DNA of 64,000 bases, taken from contig NC_134101.1 of the NCBI RefSeq assembly GCF_000715075.1, positions 196,436,103 through 196,500,102 on the forward strand. The letters run 5' to 3'. Under the pieces are notes generated by a model that had not been told where the DNA came from, did no database searches, and saw nothing but the letters and a program-made list of their open reading frames with translations. How positions within the stretch are numbered: position 1 is the first letter of the stretch; each line of letters starts with the position of its first letter. Positions 9,471 through 22,449 of this stretch are shown here, in pieces. A program made the translations under genes and the position numbers. This DNA comes from Nicotiana tabacum (Eukaryota; Streptophyta; Magnoliopsida; Solanales; Solanaceae).

Positions 9471-12400
9471 CCTGGGAATTTTAAGGCGTCCCAAGTCACC
9501 AGTTTTAATCCCTGAATCGAGGAGAATATGACTCCATTTGTTATTCTGCGAACCAGAAATCTGAGTAAGGAATTCTGTTAATCCGGGAGAAGGTGTTAGG
9601 CATTCCCGAATTCCGTGGTTCTAGCACGGTCGCTTAACCATTTTTATATTTTGGCTTAATTATCTTGATTTGTTAAATACATTTTTATTTGTTGCCCAAT
9701 TTTATTACCGCTTTTGTTTAGATTGTTTACAATTATATAAACAAATCACGCGTACATATATTCGTATTATATACCCTTTGTAGAGAATCGTGTCACGCAT
9801 ACGTGTACACAGAAAGGTTGATAATATTATTTCTTGTTTATTTTTATTATAAAAATAGACTTATGTTCGAAATTGTGCTTAAAATTAAGAACGTTCGTCG
9901 CTCTTGTATGATTAAATAATGGACTGCACATCTCGGGTTATATGAAATTAATATTGATATTCTCCGAAGAACCCCCCCTTTTTATTAAATGTTCGTTCGA
10001 AGTTGCGCGAACGCATAATCCGAATCGCTTTTAGAAATATAATTAGGTTACGCGAACGCATCCCTAATCACGCAAAATATTCTTAATAGTAGTATAGATT
10101 TTCCATAAATTGTTTATTACTTCCATGCATTTTATGTGAAAGTAATGAGAAATCCCTATTTGAAATGCCTCTAAATTTCTTGAAAAGAATTCTCAATTTA
10201 TTAAGTGTTAACCACAAATTCTATTTTTTTTTTGCGTGTGAATTATATTCCTCCAAACCATTCGAATTTAACGAGTAGAACAAGAATAAACAACGTGTGG
10301 CTAGTACTACCATTTTTTATTGTGAATACAACGTTAGTATATCCAAAAATCGAATCACATATAAAACAAGAATTAATTTGATAAACGAATTAATAATTTC
10401 CGAAGAATTTTCATTATTTATATTTAGTGCAAACTCTATTTCTACATATCCTTGACATAAAATGTTGCAATTCATGCTTATACATCCCATCTCATTCTCA
10501 TATACTTGTTTTTAGTCCAAAGTTATAATTATTTGGTTAATTTGTTTACAATGGTAGATAAGAATCAAATTGATAAGAAAGAGAATTATTATACAAATTA
10601 ATTCAATAAAATTGCATTACATGCAACATAGTTGTATGTATGAACTATTCATAATATTCTAACATCGCAGCGAACTATATCAACTCACCTTTCACTGATG
10701 GTTATACACATAACCGCTCTTACGCCATATGCAAATAAAATGCAGCCAACATCATCTAACCTTAAACAATAAATGAAATTTTAACAAAATAGGCTAATAA
10801 TGTATTTTCTTGATATTTCCATACTACTCTATACCTTACGAACATTATCGCAAGAGTTAATTAATGGCCAACCTTCTGCCATGTTCCACATCTCGGCCAT
10901 TCAAATAATAAATGTCATCTTTAAACTTCAAAATAAAATTATTGTAGAAGCTACTACCACACGAATTCAATTGGCTAATGGTTTATCCTATCAAGTATAA
11001 TACTATGTTAACCAACTAAAAAAAAAACTGAAACTTAAAATAGTACACTTAATGAATAAGAAATATAATTGTAATTCCAAAACTTCATTTTTCTTCTAAT
11101 GTTGAAGCTTTTCACAACAAGAGTCTCAAAAATATGTACCTGGAAATGAGAGCAGAAGGGGTAAATTTCAGCAGTATCAGTAGCAACAAAACCAGCAGAA
11201 TATACAGGACCCGTGAAACCCAGACACACAGTAGCAGGACTTTTTAAGAAAATTCAGATTTTGAACCAACAATAAGATCAAACAAATCCGAATGGATTCA
11301 TGGGAAACATTATTTCTGATTTTTAAGACTTAGGACAAGGCAGACTGAAAAGCTCTCAATTTCAAAACGCAGAATCAGCTTCAATACTAGTTTCCGATGT
11401 AGAATTCTGTTCTACTGTTTCTATTTTTCTTTCTTTCTATCGTCTTCTTATTTCAGATTTTTGTTCTCTGGTCCTCTGTTCAAAGTCCCAGCTCTTCTAT
11501 CTTATACAGGTCTGCCCCCCTTCTCTTAAGTGTTGCCTGGACCACTTCTTTCTTTTTTTAAAATCAGAAAATCCCACTAAAATTCTGTTTTATTACTTTA
11601 AATCCCATTAAGTAAAACTTTTCCTGGTTTTCAGCACTTCCATTGCCCTTTGTTTCCCATTATTTCATTAAGTAATAGCCATTATCACTCCTATCAGCAC
11701 ACTACTATTATCATATTACCCTACTGTTTCTATGCCAGAAATACCCCTGAAATCCTACTGTTATTACTGCCCTTAATACAAAAATCAAAATCTGATACAA
11801 AATAGATTTTAAAAACTGTTCAAGCTTAAATATCAACCTGGTTTCTGATTAAACAGCTATAACCAATTCTCTTAAGTCCTGGACTGAATCTTAACTGAGA
11901 ATGCAACCTTCTAACACAATTATATCTAATCAACCTTTGTAGAATTGAATTTAAACCCAACATCACAATAACATCACACAAAATTCAACAGAATATTTTA
12001 AACTGTATTTGAAATAAGTATGAATGCAGGGGCATTGTCAGTATATTGACAATTTACTGCCCAGAAACCAACATACACAACATCTATTTGACGAACTTAT
12101 TGAATTACAAACAAGCATGATTTAACTGACAAATACTAATCAACTGACTATCTACAACAATTGTCAACAAACAAATTATAGATAGATAAACAGATTATTT
12201 CAAACAACATTTTCAGAAACGGGGATTCATAATATAACTAATCGACTAACTTAATCGAGTCGTTTATATACATTGTAAATAATCATAACCAACAGAAATA
12301 ATTCCCTTATTTGATCAAATAGACGGGTATGAGACAGAATCAAATAAACAAACAGGAAAATTACATAGACTACTGAAACAAACAACAATATACACATAAA

Positions 12401-13118
12401 ATACAAAAAGAAATAGGAAAAATACCTCTGAATATTCAAATTTATTCGGACATAGACTCAACTTGGATTCAGACATTTTTGAGGCTGAACAGACTTTATT
12501 CGAAGTATTCTCAATTTAGAATACCTCGATTAAAGTCTCTTAGACCTCAATCCCTCATTTAATTCGGGCAAATTCCATGTTTTGAAATTTTTAGGGTTTC
12601 TGATTTTTGGATCTTAAATTCGAACACTTCTGGATATATTCGAACCCAACCAATGGTATTTTAGGCATGAGGGAGGTCAGGTGGATAACTGGTGTGAATT
12701 TGAGGCAGGTTGGGGTAGGGTTAGGTTTCACTCGAATCTTCAAATGAAGATTCGAGCAGTTCCAGGAGGATTCGAACCATGCTATTAACAGATCCGTGAT
12801 GAGGATGGACAGGGGAGACTGTGGTGTTAATTTGGAGGCCATCGGAGAAAGTTGGATTTTCAGACCAACCTTCAATTGAAGATTCGAGACTATGTGATCT
12901 GATTCGAAGGAAACTAATACCAGATCCGTAAAGAGGGGGTTGTGAGGAGTCGAGGGTGTTAAGGTGGGGTTGTTTGGACCACCGGAACCGCCGTGAGGCG
13001 ATTTCCGGTGGGCGGTGCACGGTGGTGGACGGTGGAATTCATCTGACCTCTTTGAAAGAGATGATGAACAGGACACAGGGGGTGGGGTATTTGATTTGGG
13101 GGGTTGGGTCAGGATTTA

Positions 13119-13132
13119 GGCTTTTATAGGGG
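13119..13132 (-). promoter_or_regulatory. TATA box of Ogre LTR
   Basis: The minus strand reads CCTATAAAAG within a GC-rich flank, 720 bases into the LTR, the usual place for a U3 core promoter. Sequence just downstream is C/A-rich, as in Tat R regions. Confidence 0.65.
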
Positions 13133-14486
13133 TGGGGTGGATTGATCTTGACCGTCAGATCAAACACGATCCACGGTCAAGATCAATTCACTTAACCAAA
13201 CGATGTCATTTGATTTAAGTTGGGGGAAAAGGGTCGGCCCGGGCAATGGATCGGGTAGGGGTTACGGGTAAGGGGTGTGAAATATCAACTATTGGATTGA
13301 TTTAATCCAACGGCCCTTGATGAAATATGACCAAACGTCGTCGTTTGGTATGATTGAATTGGACCGGACATGGGTGTTTGGATTGGGCTGTGGGGAAGTT
13401 GATTTGTTTGGGCCTGGACTTCAGCCTAGGTCCGAAATTTTTACCTATTTTCCATTTCCTAATTTTACTCCTAATTATTAAATTCCTACTTTTAATTATA
13501 AAAACAAAATTACCCTTACAAAAAATATTAATTACCTTTTAACAACTATTAACATATAGACAAAACATTAATCACACAATGACATAATTAAATGACCAAC
13601 ATAAGGTAAATGCATATTTTTGTGATTTTCTTTTAATTATCTTTTAAATGCATAATTAAATCCTAGATATGCACGTAGCATGTATTTTTATTTTACTTTC
13701 GTTTAATTATAACAAAGCAAATATTTACGGACAAAACACAAACAATTAATAAACGCCACATAAATTCTAAAAATTGCATACTGAGAGAATTTTGTTTTAT
13801 TTTTTATTTATTTTAGAGTATTTTTCGTGAGGCAAAAATCACGTGCTCACAGCGAGTTTTGGTTAAGGATTGTGGTATTATGGCGAGGAGAAGTATCAAT
13901 TTGAAGGTAATTCGGGAGGAACTCAGAGAATTAGGACAACTTGGTAATAGGTTTGATCAGCACGGTAATGGGTATGATCGGTTCTTTGGGTACTTATGAT
14001 GTGGTAGGTTTCTACAGGTGTTTCGTGGCAATACTCTTGGGTTTTTGGTGACCTGCGTGGCTTGGTTAAGTTAGTGAGATTTAGTTCTGATGGCTTGATT
14101 ATGTGCAAATAGGTTTCGAAGAGTTCTCAGTGGTTTCTACCACAGTTTGACGAGTATATTTCCTACTGGCATGAGGAGTTGGCTACAAAGTTTGCATGTT
14201 TAAGATAGGATTCAATTAGGAGTTTTCAAGACCCTCATGGATAATGGAATGTAGTTTTAAAACTTGCTTGGATAACAAGACTTAGCATAAGACATACCTT
14301 CAGAAGACATAATTTAGCTTTAAAATTGTCATTTAAATAGGAGTTGTTAGGATCCTCCTGGATAACGGGATCTAGCTTTCAAATTCTTGATAATGTTTGG
14401 TAACATGATTCAATTTAACACTCACAGATGCGCCCAGCTACCAAATTGGGGCAGAAAATTTCCATTGTTTTGTCTATTTTGTTGAA

Positions 14487-15190
14487 ATCAAGTACCCACT
14501 TGGAGAACAGGGATAAGCAGTTCGAGTTCAACAATCAGGCGCCCACCTAGAGAGTACGGGAATACAATTCAAGTTCAGCAATCAGGCGCCCACCTGGAGA
14601 GCACGGGAATACAATTGAAGTTCAGCAGTCAAGCGCCCACCTGGAGAGCACGGGAATACAATTCAAGTTCAGCAGTCAGGCGCCCACCTGGAGAGCACGG
14701 GAATACAATTCAAGTTCAGCAGTTAGGCGCCCACCTAGAGAGCACGAGAATACAATTCAAGTTCAGCAGTCAGGCGCCCACCTGGAGAGCACGGGAATAC
14801 AATTCAAGTTCAGCAGTCAGGTGCCCACGTGGAGAGCACGGGAATATAATTCAAGTTCAGCAGTCAGGCGCCCACCTGGAGAGCATGGGAATACAGTTCA
14901 AGTTCAGCAATCAGGCGCCCATCTGGAGAGCACGGGAATACAGTTCAAGTTCAGCAATCAGGCGCCCACCTGGAGAGCACGGGAATACAGTTCAACTTCA
15001 GCAATCAGGAGCCCACCTGGAGAACAAAGCAATTCAAGCGTCGGTAATCAGGAGCCCACTTGGAGAACAAAGCAATAATTCAAGTGTTGGTAATCAGAAA
15101 CCCACCTGAAGAACGAAGGGAAAGCAGCAATGTTCGAATGAAGACGTTCAAGTTCAGCAATCAAGCGTCCACCTAGAGAAAAAGGAAAGT
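14487..15190 (+). repeat. 47-bp tandem minisatellite in Tat 3' region
   Basis: Units start at 14487, 14534, 14581, 14628 and so on every 47 bases to 15004 (twelve regular units), then three degenerate ones. The core is TCAGGCGCCCACCTGGAGAG followed by CACGGGAATAC and AATTCAAGTTCAGCA. Because 47 is not a multiple of 3, each translated frame cycles through all three phases and makes false repetitive ORFs. Confidence 0.95.
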
Positions 15191-15600
15191 ATCTCAGATT
15201 ACAATTCAAGTCAGCAACAAAGGAATTTCACGTGGAGAGTACGGGTCGACAAAAAAACAGGAACTGCAAGATCAAGTTTGAAGATATAGATAGGATTCTT
15301 GTAATGCATAGATCATAGTTTAATCTAGCTTCTTTTATTTTGTCATGGTGTAATAAGGAGTTCAGTAAGCAGTAGCAGTAGCAGCAATAGTGAAATCACA
15401 GCTTCACGGTAGTCACAGCTACCGAAACTTCCTGAACTACACTGACCTGATTCCTTTATAGCCAAGGATATGTAGGCAACATCGGAAGCAGGGTGCGATC
15501 AAACCTTTCAAAAATGCTTCCCACGGAGTATTCAAACGAGCAAAAATCGCTCGTATCCACTCACTTTATCTTTGCACGAAAACTCTTCGTGTTTCCGAGC

Positions 15601-15613
15601 AAAGAGGGGCAGC
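15601..15613 (+). promoter_or_regulatory. Polypurine tract of plus-strand Tat element
   Basis: AAAGAGGGGCAGC sits directly before the LTR start TGTGAGCACG. It would prime plus-strand DNA synthesis and shows that 15614-18251 is a 3' LTR on the plus strand. Confidence 0.75.
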
Positions 15614-16173
15614 TGTGAGCACGTGATTTTTGTCCTATATGAATTACTCCCACAAATTCAAAATAAAATAATTTTTCCATTATTTGCAATTTTGTGGATT
15701 TTTGTGGCATTTTCTGTCAATTGTTTGCATTTTGTCTATGCATTTTTACTTTAATTAAATAAAAAATACCAAAATATCATGCATTGCATTTAGAATCTGT
15801 GTTTACATTTTTAGAATTAACCAGTAATTATTTGTCATATAGAAATTCGAAAATCACAAAAAATAGCTCATTTTTACATTTTTTGTTTTTTAATTTTTAG
15901 CTTATTGATTTTTCTCTTTTATAGAATTAAGTATTATTTTTAATTTTTATAATTAGCTAATTAGTTTAATTTCACACTTTTGGATAATTTAAGATTTTTA
16001 ATTTGTAGGATTTTAATTAAAAGAAAAGGAAATATTAGAAAATAAAAGAAAGAATTGAAAAAAAAGGGTTTGTCTTGTAAAATTAGGCCAATTCCTAAAG
16101 GCTCAAATTAATTTTAAACTCCAACCCAATTCCAATACCACTATCCGAATACCCATTCCCCTTTACCCTACCC

Positions 16174-16190
16174 CTACATATAAAATATAA
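16174..16190 (+). promoter_or_regulatory. TATA box of plus-strand Tat LTR
   Basis: CTACATATAAAATATAA lies 560 bases into the LTR, followed by an A/C-rich transcribed leader (GAGAGAGAAACGGCGC at ~16241). The position matches the Ogre LTR. Confidence 0.6.
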
Positions 16191-18146
16191 TTAGGAAACC
16201 TAAAGGGGGAGAAAAAAAAATCCATTAGATCCTTCGCCTAGAGAGAGAAACGGCGCACCTCCCCCTCTTTCTTCTTCTTCATTTTTTTTTTTCAAAATCA
16301 TACACACGACTTACACACAGTAACAACTAAATTCAAAGCTAGAAATCTTCAACTAGAAGTCCGAAAAAGAATCAAAAAAAAAAAAAGTAAAGAAAGATGA
16401 GCGAGGATTTTGAAGTTAAAGAATGGTAGGATTCAATTGGGACTCTCAAAGGTTTTTAATCAATGTGTGTTCATCATGAAATTTCCGGGTTCCAAAGAGT
16501 AATTCGAGTGCAAAGCCTCTGAAGATTGCTGTTTGTTATTGTTCCTGTTCTGCTGTTCATCATGCTCTGTTTGTACTCGGCTCTTGTTTAAAGCCTGCTT
16601 AGCTACTCTCAAGCCTTTATTTGGCAAGCATCTCAGTTTCAGTTGCAAGTCTAGGTACATACCTCTTCACTTGTATCTTTAGTTCTGATTTATGTTGAAG
16701 TGTGAGTTTTCTTTCCCTTTTCTTTTCTTGGAAATTAATTGCTGCAGTGTTTAAGTTTACTGTTTGGTTAGTTTAGAACACAAATTAATTGTTTAGCCTC
16801 AATATGGTAACTGCACAAAATTTCATTGTTTTGCCTATTAAGGAGAGATTGTTAGCAGTGTTTTTGTGACTAAAAATATGTTGAACCCCACATGTTTTGG
16901 CTAAAATTTGATTTGTGTATCACATCAGTAGTTATATGCTGTTAAATTCGAAATTGAATTGTTGAAATATGGGTGTTTCCTTTGTGTGCTAAAAATGCAG
17001 ATTAGTTTGAGATGCCAGGACTAAATGAGATTCCATTTTGAAACAAAGGAAAATGGCCTTTTTTTTATGGAATATGCATTTGTGCAAAGTTGAATAGCTA
17101 CAAGTTAAAAACAGAACTTTCGAAGATACATATAGAGGACTTTCATTTCTAATTAGAGCATGAATGTTGTCCTTAATTGATTTTAGAGACCATTGATGTA
17201 TTTTATAATTCTTGTGTGGATGAATTTGAACCCAAAGATAATTGTAGTGTATTGAGAGATCATTTGCTTAATGTAGAATTACGGTGTTAAATTGGTCATT
17301 TAAATTGTACTATACGGTGAGTATGATATAAACATATGGATTTACTGTAGGCAACACATAGGCTTATGGGTATAGAGTCATGTTAATTGGAGTTCATGAA
17401 CTCTAATCTTAAAACCAAGCTTTTGGGCCTCTTCAATATGGATTCATAAGCCCAGATGTAGGCAGACAAGACTAAATTAACCCCCCCCCCCCCTCACGAT
17501 TTAATTGTTATGTCAAATCAAAAACTTAGCCAGCAAAATTAAAGCATGTTAGCTGGAGATTTGGATGTTGGCTTCTTTCAATTTCTAGGAGTCAATTGTC
17601 ATCTTAGAATATGAACGTTATCTTCGCATCGACCCAGCAAGGTTTGGTTCCAACAAGCTCATTTCCATAATATGATGCTCTCATATAATCCAAAATTAAT
17701 TTAGGAAATAATTGATGAATATCGTAGTGTGCTTTAGGTGCGCTATCGAAATTGATTTTCTTTTATTTATTAAATTTGGGTGTGCATTTCATGTGACGCA
17801 ATTTCAATTCTTAACAACATTAAATAAAACGTGTCGCGAACCGCGGATGCAATTCATGTGGCGTGGTTTAAGGCGTGTTTTAAATAACGTTGAATCTTCC
17901 TAAAAGCGGTTTTCAAAAGTTAAAATGCACACAGGTTTAAACATGTTTTAAAATCAGATAATAGACCAATTATAATAGTTGAGCAACCGTGCTAGAATCA
18001 CGAAACTCGGGAATGCCTAACACCTTCTCCCGGGTTAACAAAGTTCCTTACCCGGATTTCTGTGTTCGCGGACTGTAAAACAGAGTCAATCTTTCCTCGA
18101 TTCGGGATTTGAATCGGTGACTTGGGACACCATAAATCATCCCAAG

Positions 18147-18157
18147 TGGCGACTCTG
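18147..18157 (+). promoter_or_regulatory. PBS-like 11-mer inside Tat U5
   Basis: TGGCGACTCTG, identical to the first 11 bases of the Ogre PBS, is about 94 bases before the LTR end. It is the counterpart of 9460-9470. Confidence 0.45.
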
Positions 18158-18251
18158 AATCTAATAAATAATTCCGTTTCGATTGTCACTTAAATTGGAA
18201 AAACTCCCTTATATATCCCTCCCAGGGTGTAGGTAAAAAGGAGGTGTGACA

Positions 18252-19417
18252 GCATGTTATATTAATTACATTTTATGGGATCGGCTACACGCCGTAGCGA
18301 TATGGCGCTTGGGCTGAAGTAGTCCCTCCGGAGTTTGCATGCACCCCATTGAGCGCAATTGATTATATATATATGGATCGGGTTGCATGCCGCAACGAGC
18401 CTTATGGCTATATGTATATGGAACAAGTTGCACACTGTAACGAACCTTATGGCTATATATATGTGGATCGGGTTATACGCCGCAACGAGTATTATACAAT
18501 GCTGAGTGATTGGGTGTGCTGAGTATTGAGCACGGTAAGAGAGAAATGCGAGATAGTGAGATTGAGTACTCTGAGAGTGTAGGTACATGAGTTGATCACG
18601 GAGAGGCGTTGCATTTGACTTGCGTACTTGAGATACATGCATAGAGATGCATTTCCTTCTACTGCCCGATTTTGGTGACATTCATGCTTTTACCTGTATC
18701 TTCACATGTAGGCATAGAGATGTACTTTCGTCATGCTATCTGAAAATAAAACATTTACCTGTTGAAAGGTTTTTGTAAAAAGATACAGTTTTCAAACTTA
18801 CTCATATTTTCGACTATTTCGATAAAGGATTTGGGTTTTCACTGATATACTTGAAAAGCGGAATTATTTTCGAGAATTCTGAATAAGCTGCGCAATTTGA
18901 ATTTCGAGTTATTTCTTTTATTATTTGCTTTACATTGTTATGAACTGCTGTTGGTTATTGGTGTTGGACCCGACCTATGTTCCAGCTCGTCACTACTTGC
19001 AACTCAAGGTTATGTTTGTTATTTATTGAGTACATGAGGTTGGTTGTACTCATACTACGCTTTTGCACCTTGCGTGCAGGTGTTGACTGATGATGTTGCT
19101 GTGTTCGATGGGAGCTGGACTTGAAGACGTACATGCGTTCCAGTTGTAGCTGCCTCTTGTTCATGGTAGCCTTAGATTCATAGAACTCTGTTTATGTACT
19201 TTCCAGACATATGTTGTATTTACTTCATACTAGCTTTATAAACTCTATTCTTAGAAGCTCATGATTTGTACTACCAGTCCTTGGGAAATGTATCAGATTC
19301 AAATATTTTTTTACTTAATTGCTTCGTTAATGTTATTGAAATTGGATAATTATTAGTTGGATTACCTAGCGGGTTGGGTTAGGTGCCATAACAACTAGTG
19401 AATTTTGAGTCGCGACA
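18252..19417 (+). repeat. 3' part of a Tekay/Del-like LTR, truncated by Tat insertion
   Basis: The end reads GAGTCGCGACA, like the GGTCGTGACA end of the solo LTR at 26558. It also carries the same ATCGGGTTGCATGCCGCAACGA-type units (about four between 18275 and 18500; 18 or more of the bases in each unit agree with the array at 25548-25855). The left part of this LTR is not next to it, so the plus-strand Tat element probably inserted here. No open coding signal. Confidence 0.7.
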
Positions 19418-20817
<1,400 letters not shown>

Positions 20818-21016
20818 TGATTATAAATAGAATTCTATTTAAGGTGAATGTCTATATTTTAGAGAGATCTTAGGGTTTGTTACTTGGTGATTAAGTCACT
20901 TTTTCCCTATAAATAGAGAGGTTCTATTCCATTGTAAATCACCTCAAATCAATATGAATTCTCTCTCCCTACTTTTTTTTGCAATACTGTTCTTCTTCTT
21001 TTATTGTTTAATAACA
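20818..21016 (+). repeat. Copia 5' LTR
   Basis: Starts TGATTATAAATAGAATT and ends TTTAATAACA. It matches the 3' copy at 37807 (TATTATAAATAGAATT, GAGAGATTCTAAGG, TCCCTATAAATAGAG). The second TATAAATAG at ~20919 is the likely core promoter. Confidence 0.75.
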
Positions 21017-21037
21017 CGTTATCAACACGAGACTCTA
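21017..21037 (+). promoter_or_regulatory. Probable copia PBS
   Basis: CGTTATCAACACGAGACTCT follows the LTR end. Many plant copia elements have a CGTTATCAGCACGAG motif here, thought to pair with an internal tRNA segment. Identified by resemblance only. Confidence 0.5.
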
Positions 21038-22449
21038 ACTAATTGAATAGAAATTTTGCGATTGAGCATAATGATTGTCAATTGTTCCATAAACTTTCTT
21101 CATGATTAAATTCTGTATTTAAGGTAAGTATTTTACTTTATTTTTCTCTTTCAAATTTTTGAATCCTATAATTTGATTTTATATACAAGCAAAGACAACA
21201 AAATTTTGATTATAACTCTAATAGAGTTTGTAAAAAATTATAACCACTCGAAGTGGTAAAATTTCTCTATCTTGCCATGATCAAATTCATGTATGATTGT
21301 GGGCAAAGAAGTAAAAACTCGTCCCATTGAATTTGCTTCATTCTCATTCCCTTAAGAGAATGTGATAGCAATATATGATACGTCTGAAAAAAGATAAAAT
21401 TATTACCATAAAGGTACCAATGGATGTTGACGTGACAATAGACGAAATTACAATCGTCTCATTGTGGTAATTAGAATAATAAGGATTCTCAAAATAATCC
21501 TTTACTCTATAAAAGTAATATTTGTCATCGATTTGACATAAGATTTTGTAAAGCACATATAGATGATTATGGTCCATTCATGATGTGAATGTGACAACAT
21601 CTGATTTATGAATATATATTCATTCTTGGAAGAATATGAACGTGCTAGTGGTAGTGAATATACCACACTCACCTCTAGAGGGAGGTTTAAGATGAAATAA
21701 GAAAATAATGTCATGCCATAAATGGTCATTGGTCACGTACTTATTGTACGCCAAAATATTTTGGCAATGTGATTATTAAAAGAAAACGGTAATGCAAGAA
21801 ACATATCTTGCATATAATTTTGATCATAACCATAATGGTATAACTTTCTCTTTAAAAGAGATATTCACCATATGGATGTTGATGAATATGTGGTAGTATA
21901 AAATTAATTGAGAACTCTGCAAGAGCCAATTATACTATTTTGAAAAAATACAATTGATTACCAATAAGGCATTATATTGTAGTAAGTCTCAAAGAAACTT
22001 ATTTAGTTTCTAAAATTCGCGAAAACGGTTGGTTATATTGAGACTATACATAAAGCAAAGATTTAATATCTTCTATTACTATAACTTGTAGCGGGGTAAT
22101 ATGTATGTGATAAATTACCCGCTTTATTCTCCAGTTTGTACTACACAAACAGAAGAATGCCACAATAAAATAGTAGTTTATTGATATGAAAACCCGTATC
22201 AAAATAAACTTAGAGTTTATTGATGATTGCATACGTCATGGTGTAAACGTGAACTTTATTAATATTGATAATTTATTCAGTTGTCATAATTGGTTTAGCC
22301 ATGTTAATTTAAGTATGATGTGAAAAATAAAAGAGAATTCACATTGGTAAATATCAAAGAACTAGAAAGTTCTTTACGAATTCTCTTATGTTGCTTGTTC
22401 TTATTAACAAATAGACCAACTAAAATTGGGATTGAATCCCATAAATGCT
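21038..22449 (+). pseudogene. Copia gag/protease region, heavily decayed
   Basis: No frame longer than a few dozen codons survives on the plus strand, and minus-strand frames in this span show no domain. The position between PBS and integrase remnants implies gag and protease. A possible zinc-knuckle remnant lies near 21545, but no pair of Cys and His residues is convincing. Confidence 0.4.

Larger units (their letters stand above)
1..13851 (-). mobile_element. Ty3/gypsy Tat/Ogre-type giant retrotransposon, 5' part
   Basis: Read on the minus strand this has a long LTR (9377-13851), a PBS (9356-9372), a leader, an extra ORF1 (6473-8545), gag-protease with a G-patch segment (2472-5944), a short intron (2287-2471), and RT, RNase H and a second RNase H (1-2286). 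That order, with ORF1 before gag, an intron before RT and two RNase H domains, is the known hallmark of Ogre elements of the Tat lineage. Integrase and the 3' LTR lie left of base 1. It is inserted in the 3' region of a plus-strand Tat element at 13851/13852; the TSD cannot be tested because the other end is absent. Gag-pol carries at least five in-frame stops, so this copy cannot make a full polyprotein, although ORF1 is intact. Confidence 0.9.
9377..13851 (-). repeat. 5' LTR of Ogre element, about 4.5 kb
   Basis: On the plus strand it opens TGTCACACCTCC and closes ACGTGCTCACA, i.e. TG...CA ends in either orientation. Those ends match the separate Tat LTR at 15614-18251 in inverted orientation, including a well-conserved ~290-bp terminal block (9377-9660). 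A TATA box at 13121-13130 places the transcription start near 13090, so U3 is ~750 bp and R-U5 ~3.7 kb. Small frames inside (for example 12591-13076 minus) lack recognisable domains. Confidence 0.85.
13852..15613 (+). mobile_element. 3' untranslated region of a second Tat element (plus strand), truncated
   Basis: This segment lies between the Ogre insertion point and a plus-strand Tat LTR. It contains the 47-bp array (14487-15190), an A/G-rich stretch with AGCAGT repeats near 15371, and a polypurine tract at the LTR edge, which together mark the 3' end of a Tat element. The first ~350 bases (13852-14200) have no motif I recognise. Frames crossing it, including a repetitive 164-codon one, are products of the array. 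The coding part lay further left and is separated by the Ogre insertion. Confidence 0.7.
15614..18251 (+). repeat. 3' LTR of plus-strand Tat element, 2.6 kb
   Basis: Begins TGTGAGCACGTGATTTTTG and ends GGAGGTGTGACA, the same termini as the Ogre LTR at 9377-13851 in opposite orientation. The last ~290 bases share the conserved U5 block with GGTGTTAGGCATTCCCGA (as its complement) and a PBS-like 11-mer. A TATA box lies near 16176. A 13-base C run is at 17481-17493. It appears inserted in a Tekay-like LTR at 18251/18252. Confidence 0.85.

Noticed and set aside
9240..13076. Several 60-160 codon frames in the Ogre LTR, including two overlapping ones at 12591-13076
   Set aside because: They lie in the transcribed R-U5 region, overlap each other in different frames and have no domain. 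Short upstream ORFs remain possible but unsupported.
14615..15109. A 164-codon repetitive frame rich in PTWRAREYNSS-type units
   Set aside because: It is a translation of the 47-bp array; since 47 is not a multiple of 3 the same peptide motifs recur in rotating phases, and there is no codon bias or start context.
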